This document shows, in pieces, positions 37,250 to 49,830 of a DNA stretch of 64,000 bases. Below the pieces are notes generated by a model that was given only the letters and a program-made list of their open reading frames with translations, had not been told where the DNA came from and ran no database searches. Origin of the DNA: Acanthacorydalis orientalis (Eukaryota; Arthropoda; Insecta; Megaloptera; Corydalidae); NCBI GenBank assembly GCA_034766995.1, contig CM068314.1, positions 27,486,608-27,550,607 of the forward strand, in the 5' to 3' direction. The first letter of the stretch is position 1, and the number at the start of each line of letters is the position of its first letter. The position numbers were made by a program, and so were the translations under genes.

Positions 37250-37519
37250 TACGCACGTATCATGATTCTAACACCCCGTTTGGTTAGCGAGCAAGAGCAA
37301 GCGCCACGCTTCCATTGGCCTCTGACGCTCCGAGTCCATTCCATGGTTATTCGACTGGCCACCTCTCATCCTCATATATCGGATTGCATTGCATCGGTCA
37401 CTGAATATACGATGAGGGGATTAAGTTCGTTTCATGATGTTTTGAGGGGTTGAAAAATGTTCAAGATGAGATGTGTGTATTTTAGGGGTGGTTTATAATT
37501 GAATACACGACTCATGATT

Positions 37520-38195
37520 GGAAACGTTTAGATGCGTTTCCCTCTATGATAGAAGAGTTAATCTATTTTTCTAACGTAATGAAATTGTTTCAAGTTAATT
37601 GTTGTTTATATCGATTTTAATGTACGTTTTTCAAATGAATTTCTTCCGTGAAAATAAAACTCTTCTCGAAAATAAAAAATTAAATTTTTCATTATTATTT
37701 GAAAAGAAATAATATTGAATTTATTCACTTAAATTATTTTGACATTCCGCTTCGAAAATTAGATTTCCCCCAAAATAAAACACATTTTTGAATTAGTTTG
37801 AATTTATTTTAATTGAAAAAAAATGAACATATATTTTTACTTTGCTTTTTTAAACGATTAAAATGTATTGTTTTCATTTTGTTTATATACATAATTCAGT
37901 ATCAATTGATTAGTCTTCTTATTTTATTATTCGGGTTTATTTCATGAATTTATTTTTTTTATTATATTCTCATGAATATGGTTGACTTAATATAACATTA
38001 TTTAAACCTACCAAACAAAACGTTTACAATTAATTTCAATTAAGAGTTTTATAATTTTCAATCGTGTTAGAGGTTAATCATGTGGCATAATCAATCATTC
38101 GATTTTAAACAAACAAAAAGATTCATGTAATCTGTAAATAATATTTATCTGGATACTTTTTCTACTCAATATTTTTCAAATATACTTATATAAGA

Positions 38196-38253
<58 letters not shown>

Positions 38254-38620
38254 GTATGAATGAATGTATGTTATTCAATATTTATTTTTATGTATCATTT
38301 TTTCAAATTAAATTTTGCAACTTATTTTTCTTCATCTAATTTTATCGTATATTTTAGCAAACAGTGAAAATTATTTTCATAAATTTGGTATCATATTAAC
38401 ATTATGTAATTCTGTGTTAAAACTGATTGTTTTATTCAAAGTCTAATCTTTTCTTTAAAACTAAAAGTGCTATAACTTATAAACAGCATTTTTTACAGTC
38501 AAATATCAAGAATAAATTTAAAACATAAACAAAATGAAAACATAATCTTTCGTAGAAACAAATTTGTTTTTGAATTCAATGTTAATATTTATGAAACAAT
38601 ATTAAAAATTATAATTTCGC
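37520..38620. other. A+T-rich non-coding stretch
   Basis: Holds one (TA)n tract. I see no gene. Confidence 0.65.
38200..38248. repeat. (TA)n microsatellite, about 24 units
   Basis: Pure tract followed by GTATATGTATGAATG. Confidence 0.95.
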
Positions 38621-38730
38621 ACTAGTATCCAACCTCTATATAGATCTGTTAGTGTAGTCATTTCAGCTACTAGCGGAGTAGGCAGGGATAATAATGATGA
38701 TTTATTTCACAGCTAAAAATTGCAGCAGTA

Positions 38731-38800
<70 letters not shown>

Positions 38801-39130
38801 CACCTCTTGTACACCTACATTGCTAGAGTCTGACACCGCCACAGTATGAATAATGTGTTAAGTATAACAAGTGCTGGCCAACCTCGACTGTAGTGGGTAC
38901 AGTTTATACGGAACGGGTAAGGGTTGGTGCGGCGAAAAGCGACACGAGGGGTCGTAGCCGTGCGAAACAGTAGAATAAAACTGATAAAAATGTGAACAGT
39001 CGAAAGAGTCATCGCCGTAACACAATTTCCAATTCAAGCCGAGCGAGAAAAATTGGCAATTATTTTTTTAGAGGTAGCTTGGTTTTTAGCTGAGTGAGCG
39101 TAGCTATAGAGCAAATGGTATGTGAACTTG
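38620..39130. other. Island of more balanced composition split by (TA)n
   Basis: Left part has TGATTTAT (38698-38705), a Hox/Exd-like word. Right part (38810-39060) is CpG-containing and carries a 65-codon minus-strand ORF without a recognised domain. Candidate regulatory element. Confidence 0.3.
38733..38800. repeat. (TA)n microsatellite, about 28 units plus tail
   Basis: Pure tract to 38789, then GTATATATATAC. Confidence 0.95.
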
Positions 39131-39370
39131 AATGTACGTGTGTATTTTTTTTTTGTAAGTATATGCAGTAATATAAATTGTCCATTTACTTTTTTCGTAC
39201 AATTTAAAACAATAATAAATTTATAACGTGTTTTTTCTATAAAATGTTGTAGTTACAAAATAAATATTACGTAGGATGTTGGAATTTTTCATAAATATAA
39301 ATATCATACAAATTGTAAAATCGGTAATATTTGTCAAATATGTATATATTTGAAAAAGAAATATTATACA

Positions 39371-39398
39371 ATACACACCCACACACACACACACAAAC

Positions 39399-39444
<46 letters not shown>

Positions 39445-39450
39445 ATGTGT
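39371..39450. repeat. (AC)n(AT)n(GT)n palindromic microsatellite
   Basis: AC units, then about 7 AT units, then about 11 GT units. The two arms are self-complementary and could form a cruciform centred near 39405. Confidence 0.9.
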
Positions 39451-39459
39451 ATGATTTAA

Positions 39460-40370
39460 AGAGTAATTGTTCTTTGAATTTATCAAGAGATGTAATTAAA
39501 TATAGGTAAATGAATTAACTTGTTCCGAAAAGTCTGTCTTATTAAAATCCGCAATGTTATAAATTTAAAAGCATATTTTTTTATAAAAAAGCATATACTC
39601 TGTGAAAAATTCAGAAATTTAGCAATAAAACATTTAATAAATTTAATATAAAATAGTAAAGTGTATCAAAAGAATCGCATAATTATTTTATGAGTCAAAT
39701 TTAAAAAAGAGGGATAATTTTATTTATTTGCATATTGAATATTTTTTATATGAAAATTAATATTAAAATTAAAAGTAGAAGTAGAAGTTTTTCTGTACAT
39801 TTGTTATGTATGATCAAAAAATTTTAAAATAATTATTATATCTGACAGGTAATTCATTATAAAATGCAAATAGAATTACCTGAGGTTGATTATAATTACT
39901 TACTTTTAATAAAAAAATTAACGTCTATAAATTATTTATATATATATATATATATATCTTATATTCCAAATATTATTAATCATTTTCAATATTTCCAGTT
40001 TCAGTTTAATTTTTTTTAATAAAATATATTAACAATTTGCTCACAATAAAATATTTTTCGCTGTGGTTTTCGCTAAGAGATTTAAAACTGTTATAATTTT
40101 AAAAACTCATTAGTTTTTTTCAAACTGGAACCTAGGTTTTCAGATATACGCTGCATGTAAATAAGTATGAGTATGAATTTTGAAAAAAAGATTAATATGA
40201 AAATCGATTTTAAACACTTGATTATTATCCAAAAACAGATTTTGTAATAATATATTTAAATTGAAAGAATTAGTTAAGAAAACCAATTATTTTACTGAAA
40301 TAATATTTAACTAAATAAACACAAAAGCAATTGTAACACAGTTAGAAGAAGTAATAAATAAAATTATAAA
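39460..40370. other. A+T-rich non-coding stretch
   Basis: Contains a short (TA)n tract (39937-39957). I see no gene. Confidence 0.65.
39937..39957. repeat. (TA)n microsatellite, about 10 units
   Basis: Short pure TA tract. Confidence 0.9.
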
Positions 40371-40374
40371 AATA

Positions 40375-40480
40375 TTCTGGCACGTGTTCAACTAGATCCA
40401 CGTATTTTTTGTTACGTCTCCCGAGCCATGAGTTTGAAATTCATGCAGAACTATTTGATATGTGGAACATGGACGTGTAT
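40375..40480. other. Small island with a CACGTG E-box
   Basis: GGCACGTGTT near 40380 includes a perfect CACGTG. CACGTATTT and GGACGTGTATG follow within 90 bp. No ORF of note. Confidence 0.22.
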
Positions 40481-41535
40481 GTTAAGTAAGAAAAATTATC
40501 GTACGTAAAACTTATATGTAGCGAGACTTTGTGCATAAATTATAAAAAGATGAAAAAGAACGACTTCAATGCATTTCAAAATAATGATTCATTTTATTTT
40601 ATTTATTCGTTCACATACAATAATTATGAAGTACAATTGGGTATTTTTATGTGCCGTAAAAAGTCTTTTTATAGCTGCTACATTTTACTTAATAGTGTAT
40701 TATGGCATAAAGTTTACAAGTTTTGTAGAATATTAATATTGATAATAACATTGTCAGTTCACTTGTTTGTTCATTCATTGTACAATTTAGGCACTTAATC
40801 CCTGACAAATATTTCTTCATATTTTTTTCCAAGGATGTAATATATCTTTATTTCTAACTACTCCAAAATTATTTATAATTTGTAACCTCAAAACAATGTT
40901 AATATGCAACGCATTTTTTATTTCAATAATATCTAATTTATAATTTATATAAATTAAAAATATATTTAAAGTGATTTATATAAAAAAAAGTGGTACATTC
41001 ATTTACACGTAGCATTTCTGAAGAAGTATTTAAATCGAAAAGTTCAATATGAATTGTTTGCTGAACTTAATTATACTAAAAACTGTTTTTTTTATTAAAT
41101 ATAACAACTTTTTTCCAAGAATCGTTGTAAATGTTTTGTTATGTAGTAAAATAGCACTACTTTTCCCAAATTGAATTATTGCCAATTATTTTAATAATGA
41201 ATCATTCGACTACTCGTAAGAATAAATCTTTTATTTTAACGATGAAAGTGTTTTTGTTTAAATATTTATACTATCTTTCTTATGACGCTATTCAAAACAT
41301 AAAAAAGACGGTTTACAGTACAGAAATCACTCTATTAAACAGATCATTATCTAAAAAAAAATATTTAATATTATTTTGATTTATGCCTTTGAATAAAAAT
41401 AGCAAGTGGAAAATCTCTGAGTCATGTTTTATTTCAAACTCTGAAATATGTCACTTGTTATTGAGGAGACAGTAAATTAGAAAATTAAATTAACATTAAC
41501 GCACATTCTTAAATAGTTTCTCGCAACATACAAAC

Positions 41536-41594
<59 letters not shown>
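41536..41594. repeat. Interrupted (TA)n microsatellite
   Basis: About 6 units, ACAT, then about 21 units. Confidence 0.95.
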
Positions 41595-41599
<5 letters not shown>

Positions 41600-43545
41600 T
41601 TATCCTCTATTATAGTTTAAAAATATACATTTTTAATAATTGTTTTATAAAAACACATTTTACATTTAATTTGAATTTTAAAGAAAAGTGAAAAATAATT
41701 TTACTTGAACAAATTTTTGTTTTATTCAAGTCTTACTATAATAATAATTATTTTTTAATGATATATTTTTTATGAATATACTTTTAAGTTATTAACAGAA
41801 TAATAAATTCTATTATTACACGTTAAGATAGATACCTTATGGTGAATGGTCCAATTTAATGTTTATAGATATCATAGAGTTAATCCTATTATAAAACCCA
41901 ATGTACGATGGATCAGTATGTCTTTATGTCATAAGACGACTTTTTCCCTTAACATGGACAATAAGTTTAAGCATACTTCACAGCTATTATACATAGTATG
42001 AACTTATGGATCAAAAATGCTGTTTTAGATAGACCTACACAAAATACTGCCATTAATTTTATTGTATATTTATAAAACGTCGTGATCGCTTAAATATAAT
42101 AACTGAATTATAAAAATTTGATCCAATTATAGGTTTAGTTAAAAAAAACATCACATTCATCTTCAAGATTTTATCATCGTTTAAAAGTGTTGTTCCTAAA
42201 TCAGCATTTTAGAAAGTACTCGTATGTCTCGTAGATATGCAACAAACATAGAAATGAAATTATTTTAAATGAAATATTAATTGAGAAATTATCTAAATTT
42301 AAATACAGTCTGTGTTAAACTAAATAAATATATTAAAATTGATGGAAAAATTTAATTTCCAATAAATGTGAATAAGTTAATTTTATAAGAATTACTTAAC
42401 TATTATTAATATAATATTGGATATTATTAATTCAATAAACACTTATGTTAATATTAAAATTTTATTTTTAAATATTGATGATTTACTTTTCAGCTACATG
42501 CCTAAAATTTTTGTAGGCTACTTTTCAATGAACACTAAATAAATAAATACGTAATATTTTTTTTATAAAACAAATAATTCTTTTTACTTAACTTATGTTA
42601 AATAAGCTTTAGTCTTTTATTTAAAAATGACGCTTAATTATTAAATACTGAAAAGTATCTCCTATACAAAAATATAAGCTTCAACTCAACATGGTAAATA
42701 TTAGTGAACTCTCTCAAATTTTGGTAAATATATATCCTGATTTCGGATACAAATTTACGAATTACTCTTATAATATATGTATATAAATTGAAATTTTAGC
42801 ATCTCATAATACATTTTTCCTTAAAAATTACATTTATAATTAATACAATAAAAGGTAGAGTTAAATATGTAATTGCTACATTTAATAAAAATGAAAATAA
42901 TGGAGTTCCGTATATTATCTTTTATTCGGAAGACAGTTAATAAAAAAATCGAACTTATTATACTTTATACAAGGTTACATATTAATCATTTGACGATACC
43001 TTGAGTACTATGTTAGTTGTATATAATTACATAAAATGAACGAAGAGGAAAATAAACGATTATATTATAAATATTATAGACATATTCATCATAAGATATT
43101 TTTATAAAAATTGTTCGTTGAAAAAACAACGATAATTTATGTGAATACAGTGCACAGCAGTAATGACATTATGTGTTGCTAGTGTTTTGTTTCGATGTTT
43201 GTTTGTCTGTGTGTTTTTTTTTTAATTTTATTTTAGTATTTTGTATTTGACGCTGCAACACCACCACAGGGCTATATATTAAAACGTACTGCATTCCGTT
43301 TTATCTGATATGTTTTTTAAACTAAAATTTAAGCTCGTGTTTATGGCCTCATCGCGATGCACATATATTTTTATTTATCCGTATATTGTTCGCATGAGTA
43401 TTTTTTCAGTATTTAATAGAAAAAAAATATTATCTATATTGATATTTCATATTTATTTTTATATTCTGTTTTATACGTCGTTAACCACAAATTGCATTAA
43501 TAAAAATACGATATCTGTATTCTGAAAAATGAACTCCGTAATTAC

Positions 43546-43548
<3 letters not shown>

Positions 43549-43605
<57 letters not shown>

Positions 43606-43609
43606 ATAT
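43549..43609. repeat. Compound (TA)n(TG)n microsatellite
   Basis: About 22 TA units, about 6 TG units, then TATATA. Confidence 0.95.
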
Positions 43610-43805
43610 AACTTTTTTATTTTATATTAAACAGTCTCGGCATAAATAAATTAAAACAGAACGTATCTATATTAAAATGCAGTCGGTATTTTTCATGGAT
43701 TTGTTCATGTTCATTTAATAATTTATGCTGTGATTAAGTATCAAATAATTAATTCACAAAGCCGATAAAATACAATTAAAATAATTCATTTTGCATTAGG
43801 TTACA

Positions 43806-43829
43806 TATATATATATATATATATATATA
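43806..43829. repeat. (TA)n microsatellite, about 11 units
   Basis: Short pure tract 200 bp from the previous one. Confidence 0.9.
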
Positions 43830-44719
43830 CATAAATTATATCGATATTCATTTCATTGTTGTGAACAGATAATTATATTATTTATTTTCCATCTACTATA
43901 TTCAACATTTAATGTTTTATTCAATTACAACTGATTTAATAAATATTCAAAATCTAAAGTAAAAATTTATATAAATCAGAATACATAGGTATACTAAAAA
44001 ATAAAACTGAACTTACATTACTGTATACTTCATTGACGACAATGACAAGCAATAATTGCAGAGAAACTTGATTTTATATTCTATTGATTTTTAATATTAA
44101 AAATGAATGTTTTATGTATATTAATTATAATTTCAAATTCGTCAATAATTATTAATTTTTCACTACATATTTGTCTTCATTTTATATCAAGTTTCAATAT
44201 TGTTTGAAAGTTTCTAAATTAATATGTACATACATGATATATAAAGTTATTGTTTTTTAATTGATCAATTTGCTTATTAAAATACGCAATATGTTCGTGT
44301 GAAAAAATAGAACCTTGGGTATAAAAATTAATGACAAATGTTCTGTCAAGCATAAACAAATCACAACTTTCAATAAAAGTCAATCAATCATAGTAATTTA
44401 ATTTCAGAAAAAAATACGTCTAGGTGCAGGAGAAAATTAGAATGTATGGATGGGACCGGTAATTTAAATCTTCTATAACAGAATTACACTGAGTTTTTTT
44501 TACATTGTATTAGCCACATTTTAATTTTAATTAAAAATTAGTATAGATTTTACTTAAACAATTTATTGAAATAGTGATTTACAGTATAAGATTTTAAACC
44601 ATTAATGTCCTTTGTTTTTGTTTTGAAAATTTCGATTTTTATCTACTTTATATAACACAATATTATAATAAGGAAAAAAATGTTGATTCAATTTAAAGGT
44701 ATCGAAATAATTTTTACAC

Positions 44720-44721
<2 letters not shown>

Positions 44722-44782
<61 letters not shown>
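44722..44782. repeat. (TA)n microsatellite, about 30 units
   Basis: Pure TA tract. Confidence 0.95.
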
Positions 44783-44784
<2 letters not shown>

Positions 44785-45691
44785 CATTGTTAATATTATT
44801 TAGATTAATTTTCATAGGCTTAAGGCTGATCTACGCCGTTGAATTTAAAATTAAATTATTCGAAATAGAATATTTATGCTTGACCTCATTTAATGACTAT
44901 TTTATTTATCTACCTTAAACGGTCTACTTATTTCACAGTAGCAAATATGTTATAAGCTAATGAATAATAGCCGTTTATTAATTTTTATCAAATATATAAT
45001 TATAAATTAATGTGTAAAATGTGATTATCAATCAATATGTATATTCATTTTAAATATTTCAACTAATCATTTAAGTTCATTAGTATGGAGTGTTAAATTT
45101 TTCCATATATATTATAGATTGATATTTTTATGAAAAATGATTCCGTGAAAGTGGTCAATTAAATTAGTTTTTAATTAAATTTAAAATAATACAATATCAA
45201 TAATCCACAAGTATTACTTTTTTATTTTTATATAATCTTTTATCGGAGTTTTTCAAAGTTAAATTCATAAATAAAATAGTTGCTTGATGTAAAAATATTA
45301 TCTGTGCTTGTTTATGTACTTAAACATTAAGATTATTATTTCAGATAAAACTATGTTTTGAAGTCATCAAACTACTTTAGTAATTCTATCATATATTTAT
45401 CTTAAATTAAATAATACTATGATCTGTTTTCTTTATACTTGTGAATTTCTTGCACAGAAATATTCAAAATATAAAAGATTCAAAGAAGTAAAATACGGTT
45501 ATAAAGAACGAAATTATAAGACGTATACAGTAATTTCAAAATTTGAATTTGTATCAATATTTCAGTAACTATCTGTACACGTTTTTATTAAAATAAATAG
45601 CAACAGGAAAAATGTTAAATAATTCCATGATTCTAAAGCGAGTTCTGATTTCTAGATCAAAAAAATGGTTCGTCTTGAACTCAGTGTATTA

Positions 45692-45694
<3 letters not shown>

Positions 45695-45750
<56 letters not shown>

Positions 45751-45767
45751 GTATATATATATATACA
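45695..45767. repeat. Interrupted (TA)n microsatellite
   Basis: About 25 units, GTATATG, then about 6 units and ACATACATC. Confidence 0.95.
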
Positions 45768-46377
45768 TACATCAAACGAATATGTTAATACAAAATTGGA
45801 ATCTATTAAATAGGTAACATTTCTTGAAAAAAATAATTATTTTTTAGATTTATGTGCTATGATTAATTGATTAACAATTAACTATTTCTCCTTTTGATGT
45901 AAAAAGTATTATGCCCCTATCGGATTTTGATAGGAGTGATTTTAAAACGACGAGATACTACGATCCTTTAAAATACAGAATGTTATTAAAAATTGATAAA
46001 GGTAAAATTTAATAATAGATAAATTTTTCAATACTTTTCGATGTTTTTCAAGAACTAAACAGAAAAAATTATAAATTATTTTTATCGTTTTATTTATCAT
46101 TTTTTTTTCAACCCAATCAAATTTCACTATGAGCTTTATTTACGGTGCTTATTAGTCTCACATACAGTTTGGGTCATGACATACAGTTTAGGAAACCTGA
46201 TCTATAATAATAACATTGCTTATAAATATTGTATGTGTAGACTTACGTATAAAGTATTTATTTTTGGGACCAATTACTTTTTGTTTCAAAATCAGTACTG
46301 AAACACTGACATGAATATAAATTAGTCGTTTATTTTTAAATAAAATATTTACTAATGAAAACTTGTATGTACAAACA

Positions 46378-46391
46378 CAACACACGCACAC

Positions 46392-46429
<38 letters not shown>

Positions 46430-46430
46430 T
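46378..46430. repeat. (CA)n(TA)n(TG)n palindromic microsatellite
   Basis: Self-complementary arrangement like that at 39371-39450, with about 7 TA units at the centre and about 11 TG units on the right. Confidence 0.9.
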
Positions 46431-46599
46431 GTTATATATTTAAACAAAATACATAAGCGAATGTTTGGTAACCGCTGATAAACAAGAATTATTACTTGCA
46501 ACATTTATTCGAACACAATAAAGAAAGTTCAGTAAATCGAAAACAAGACAGAATATTCGGTATTAATTTCACAGCTACAAGGCTATTAATAATATAATC

Positions 46600-46930
46600 A
46601 TTCTGATATTAAGATTAACTGTGGCCTGTCTAGTAACGCGTGCTCTAAAATTGAACAACACCGCAACATTCACGCAGAAAGAGTAATACTCGTATCGTAT
46701 CCAATAAGACCGCTTGTCATATATCTATGTTAATGTTAACGTTAGTATGTAACTCCCGAACAGAGAGGAAAAAAATGAACAAACAGACACGCTTCGTTAA
46801 AGCTAATCAGTGTTCATTACATTACCGATTGTTGAACGATCTCATTTCGTAGTGATAAACATTTTGTTTACGATGATAACAAAGTGCAGAGATTCGATTA
46901 TCGTTCATAAGTATACGCTGCTACATGAAA
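46600..46930. other. Island of more balanced composition
   Basis: Contains AACTGTGGCC (Runx-like), GTAACGCGTGC and a TACTCGTA word (46687). No ORF of note. Candidate regulatory element. Confidence 0.28.
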
Positions 46931-47512
46931 ACAATAGTATTTAAAATATATTAATAAGATTATCGTTCCGTTTCGTTTATTCAACAGAGTAAATTGTATT
47001 TATGTTTCATATTTAAAATTATTTTCAGTTCATAACAAATCATTTCAACACGTTTGTGTCAATTCGTTTCTCTTAACACATATTCGCTATAAAAATATTT
47101 ACGTTGAAAAATATGTGTAATATTCAAGGCATGAAACTCTTATTCAGATAGGCAAATCACATTTTGTTACGAAAGAACTGTTTCAAGAATAAAGTTAGAT
47201 TAAGGTTTTTGCGAAATAAGATTTCTAATAATAAAATTAATTATTACATTCGCTTAAGATTACATCTACACAAACACATTTCTCATTATTTAAACTCGCT
47301 ATTAATTATAGCATTAATGTTCCTTACTTAGTAATTAACTTCACCTTTATCTATTAAATAATATCTATTTAATTTCTAGTTTGCAATCGAAATGAACGAA
47401 TTATAACAACTAGTCAGTATTTGTATGTTAAAATCACATATTTATTTTTTTAAGACTAGAAAGTAAAATAAATAATTTCAAAAATCAATTTGTATAAAAA
47501 TGAAATTAAATA

Positions 47513-47567
<55 letters not shown>

Positions 47568-48130
47568 CCATTTAACAACAATAATGTCGATTCTTAAATT
47601 AAATCTTAATTTTTCATTTTAATACCATAAATATTGATATAATTATTTTCATTGAATTTCATTAATGAGAATCGTCAAGGTCAAGAGTACTAAACAATAC
47701 AATTTTCTATTATTAAAAATGTTTTTTTTGTGATTTAATCGTTTTCAATTTCACAGCCGATTGTAATCGTTTTACACCCACGCAAGTGTCGACCCACATT
47801 TTAAAAAAAATTAACTTATCAGCTATAAAATTATTAAGAAAAAACATATCACCTAGCCTAACATTGTAAATAATCAGCTTTTTAAGTTACTTTTGTAATT
47901 TATTCACCATATCAGTGATCTTTATGTAATACAGGTGAAAATTATTTTTTATCTGCAAATAATTTTAGACTAATAGTTCCTAAACATGCATCAAATCAAG
48001 TTTTTTATTACAAATAAGTAACACAAAACCGAAATTGTTTCGCCTGTTAGGAGTTTATAAGCAGATGAATGAAACAAAAAGTAAATCATGGTAATACGAA
48101 AAATCAAATTCAATATAGTACTTAGTATTA
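46930..48130. other. A+T-rich non-coding stretch
   Basis: Holds one (TA)n tract. I see no gene. Confidence 0.65.
47515..47563. repeat. (TA)n microsatellite, about 24 units
   Basis: Pure TA tract. Confidence 0.95.
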
Positions 48131-48134
48131 CTTA

Positions 48135-48198
48135 TTGAACAAGTGTATTATAGAATTAGACATATAAATTTGTCTAATTCTATAATACACTTGTTCAA
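48135..48198. repeat. Perfect 28-bp inverted repeat with 8-nt loop
   Basis: The left arm (48135-48162) starts TTGAACAAGTGTATTATAGA. The right arm (48171-48198) is its exact reverse complement, with loop TATAAATT. All 28 positions match and pairing stops sharply on the outside. A transcript would fold into a 64-nt hairpin. The perfection suggests a recent origin (template switching or a small foldback). It is more regular than typical miRNA precursors, which usually carry bulges. Confidence 0.95.
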
Positions 48199-48464
48199 GA
48201 TTTATTATTTATGATTAAAAAATGATTAGTCTAGAAAGATTGAGATATTATATTATTAAATAAAAATGAGATTTAACACATTTTTAGCAAAGAAAAACAA
48301 TATAAAACTTAAGAAATTTTGTTTTTTTAAAAAAAAAGGATTTTTATTAGATAATCAAAAATTAGCTCCTGTTGGATTGCTTATGTAGTATTTTTCTATG
48401 ACCAATTTCAGCTCTTGAGACATTTCTCTTAACTAAATGTATATTAAAGTATTAAACACTTAAG

Positions 48465-48468
<4 letters not shown>

Positions 48469-48507
<39 letters not shown>
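48469..48507. repeat. (TA)n microsatellite, about 19 units
   Basis: Pure tract that directly precedes the foldback element at 48511. Confidence 0.95.
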
Positions 48508-48510
<3 letters not shown>

Positions 48511-48512
<2 letters not shown>

Positions 48513-48718
48513 GGTGATTCAATTTAGGCTTAAATGGAAGCATTAACAGGGGAAACACAGGAATTAAGAAAAGTCATGTTATTTTTTATTTAGTATTTTA
48601 ATTCAATTCAATACTAAAATACAATTGAATTAAAATACTAAATGGGGCATAACATGTTTTTTTCATTTTTGCGGTTTTTTTAATACTTTTGTGTGGAAGT
48701 CTAAGTTGAATCATCTTA
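48511..48718. mobile_element. Foldback (MITE-like) element, about 208 bp
   Basis: The two halves are inverted copies of each other. The outer left end reads AGGGTGATTCAATTTAGGCT, and the right end read in reverse is AGATGATTCAACTTAGACTT. The inner arms are a perfect 21-bp match (48588-48608 with 48623-48643) around a 14-bp loop. Between them identity is moderate, with ATGTTAT words kept on both arms. (TA)n lies on both sides, consistent with insertion at TA, as Tc1/mariner-type MITEs do. No coding capacity. Confidence 0.75.
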
Positions 48719-48736
48719 TATATATATATGTATATA
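48719..48736. repeat. Short (TA)n flanking the foldback
   Basis: About 6 TA units interrupted by TG, directly right of the foldback element. Probably one microsatellite with the tract at 48469, split by the insertion. Confidence 0.7.
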
Positions 48737-49002
48737 ATCTCTGCGTTAATTCTCGTAAAAGAAGTTAACGAAAGAATTTTTGTTCCTGTGTACATGTAAT
48801 AACCAATCTCTGATAAAAAAATCGAAGTATGAAAATCGTAGATTATACGTGTATATTCGTGTATAAATACTTGTTTAAAATTTTGCTAACAATAGCAAAA
48901 TTTATATAAACTGGACGCAAACGAAAACAAATAAATCACATTTTGATTCTTTTATATTATGTAAAATGTTATAATAAATAGTTGTTATAAATAGAATGTT
49001 TC

Positions 49003-49008
<6 letters not shown>

Positions 49009-49033
<25 letters not shown>
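49009..49033. repeat. (TA)n microsatellite, about 12 units
   Basis: Short pure TA tract. Confidence 0.9.
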
Positions 49034-49119
49034 AGTAGATAAATAGAACGATATTTATAAATGTAGTGTATAGATTAGTTAAATGATTTTTGTTTATTTT
49101 TCAAATAATTTTTAGACTT

Positions 49120-49830
49120 TTTATACACCCGAGACGTTATTTATTTGAATTGTATTCACGAACAAACAAATCGAACATTATTATATTATACTGCAGAGTC
49201 CAAAAGTAAACGTGTCTGATTAACATTACCATCAATGTACGGCATACGAATCCCGATAACTTGCGATGGATGTAATACCATCCACGTAACAAACAGCATC
49301 GGGGCAGCGAACAGCTATAGCAGCCAGCCACCATCGGAGCCAACTACGTGTCTAACCCCCATAACCAGAGTATAGCATCGAACGGCAGTAGGAGAACATA
49401 ACAGTCGGCAGTCGCCTTCGGGGCACAGCACCCCCGCGACCGACACACAGTTCTGTACACCTCATCAGTCAGAGTCATTACGAACACCGAGATAATTAAT
49501 TACATTTACTCTCTCTCCTACCTTCCGAGAATTGCATAACATTAATTTTGTACGTCCCGCCACACCGCGCGGCGATAGCAAGTCAGCCGCTAACCCGACC
49601 AACTACATATAGCGCATGTATCGTAGATAAATTCGTTTTTGCTTATATTATAGCTTCGTATGAACCTGATTCATAAGTTTGGGTGTAAGTCGTACGCGAA
49701 AGTGACATATTTGACAGACGAGTGGGCGCAAAACAAGCGTCTATGAATTGTGAGGCTAAAGAGAAGCTATCTGTTGAAAATTAATATCAACCTTCTAAAT
49801 GAATTGTTGTTTTGTTTTTAAATTACAGCA
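49120..49830. other. Strong G+C-raised island (about 700 bp)
   Basis: One of the three clearest islands. Notable points are CpG-rich words around 49420-49445 and 49555-49580, a TAATTAATTAC word (49493-49503, homeodomain-type, palindromic core), a GGATG...CATCC pair near 49268-49284, and no (TA)n. The 68-codon minus-strand ORF (49137-49343) has no recognised domain. Candidate enhancer or promoter. Confidence 0.38.

Larger units (their letters stand above)
37010..37500. other. Island of more balanced composition with tRNA-like dyad
   Basis: Raised G+C on both sides of a (TA)n tract. It includes a CRE-like ACGTCAC word, the B-box-like dyad at 37090-37106 and a C-rich segment at 37270-37370. Overlapping plus and minus ORFs (37129-37453) have no domain. 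Candidate regulatory element or fragment of a tRNA-derived repeat. Confidence 0.35.
40480..46590. other. Long A+T-rich non-coding stretch
   Basis: About 6 kb with six TA-type tracts. A slightly G+C-raised patch at 41820-42060 has no readable protein. Two TACTCGTA words (41211, 42217). ORFs at 40529-40798, 41179-41379 and 43310-43525 have no recognised domain. A small CCTATC/GATAGG hairpin lies near 45915-45933. Confidence 0.6.

Noticed and set aside
41820..42060. Slightly G+C-raised patch sharing TAAGTTTAAG with the 13.4-13.65 kb cluster
   Set aside because: The similarity covers about 20 bp with mismatches and gaps. Too weak to call a second copy.
46158..46194. Direct repeat of ACATACAGTTT
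   Set aside because: Two 11-bp copies about 22 bp apart; too small to define an element.
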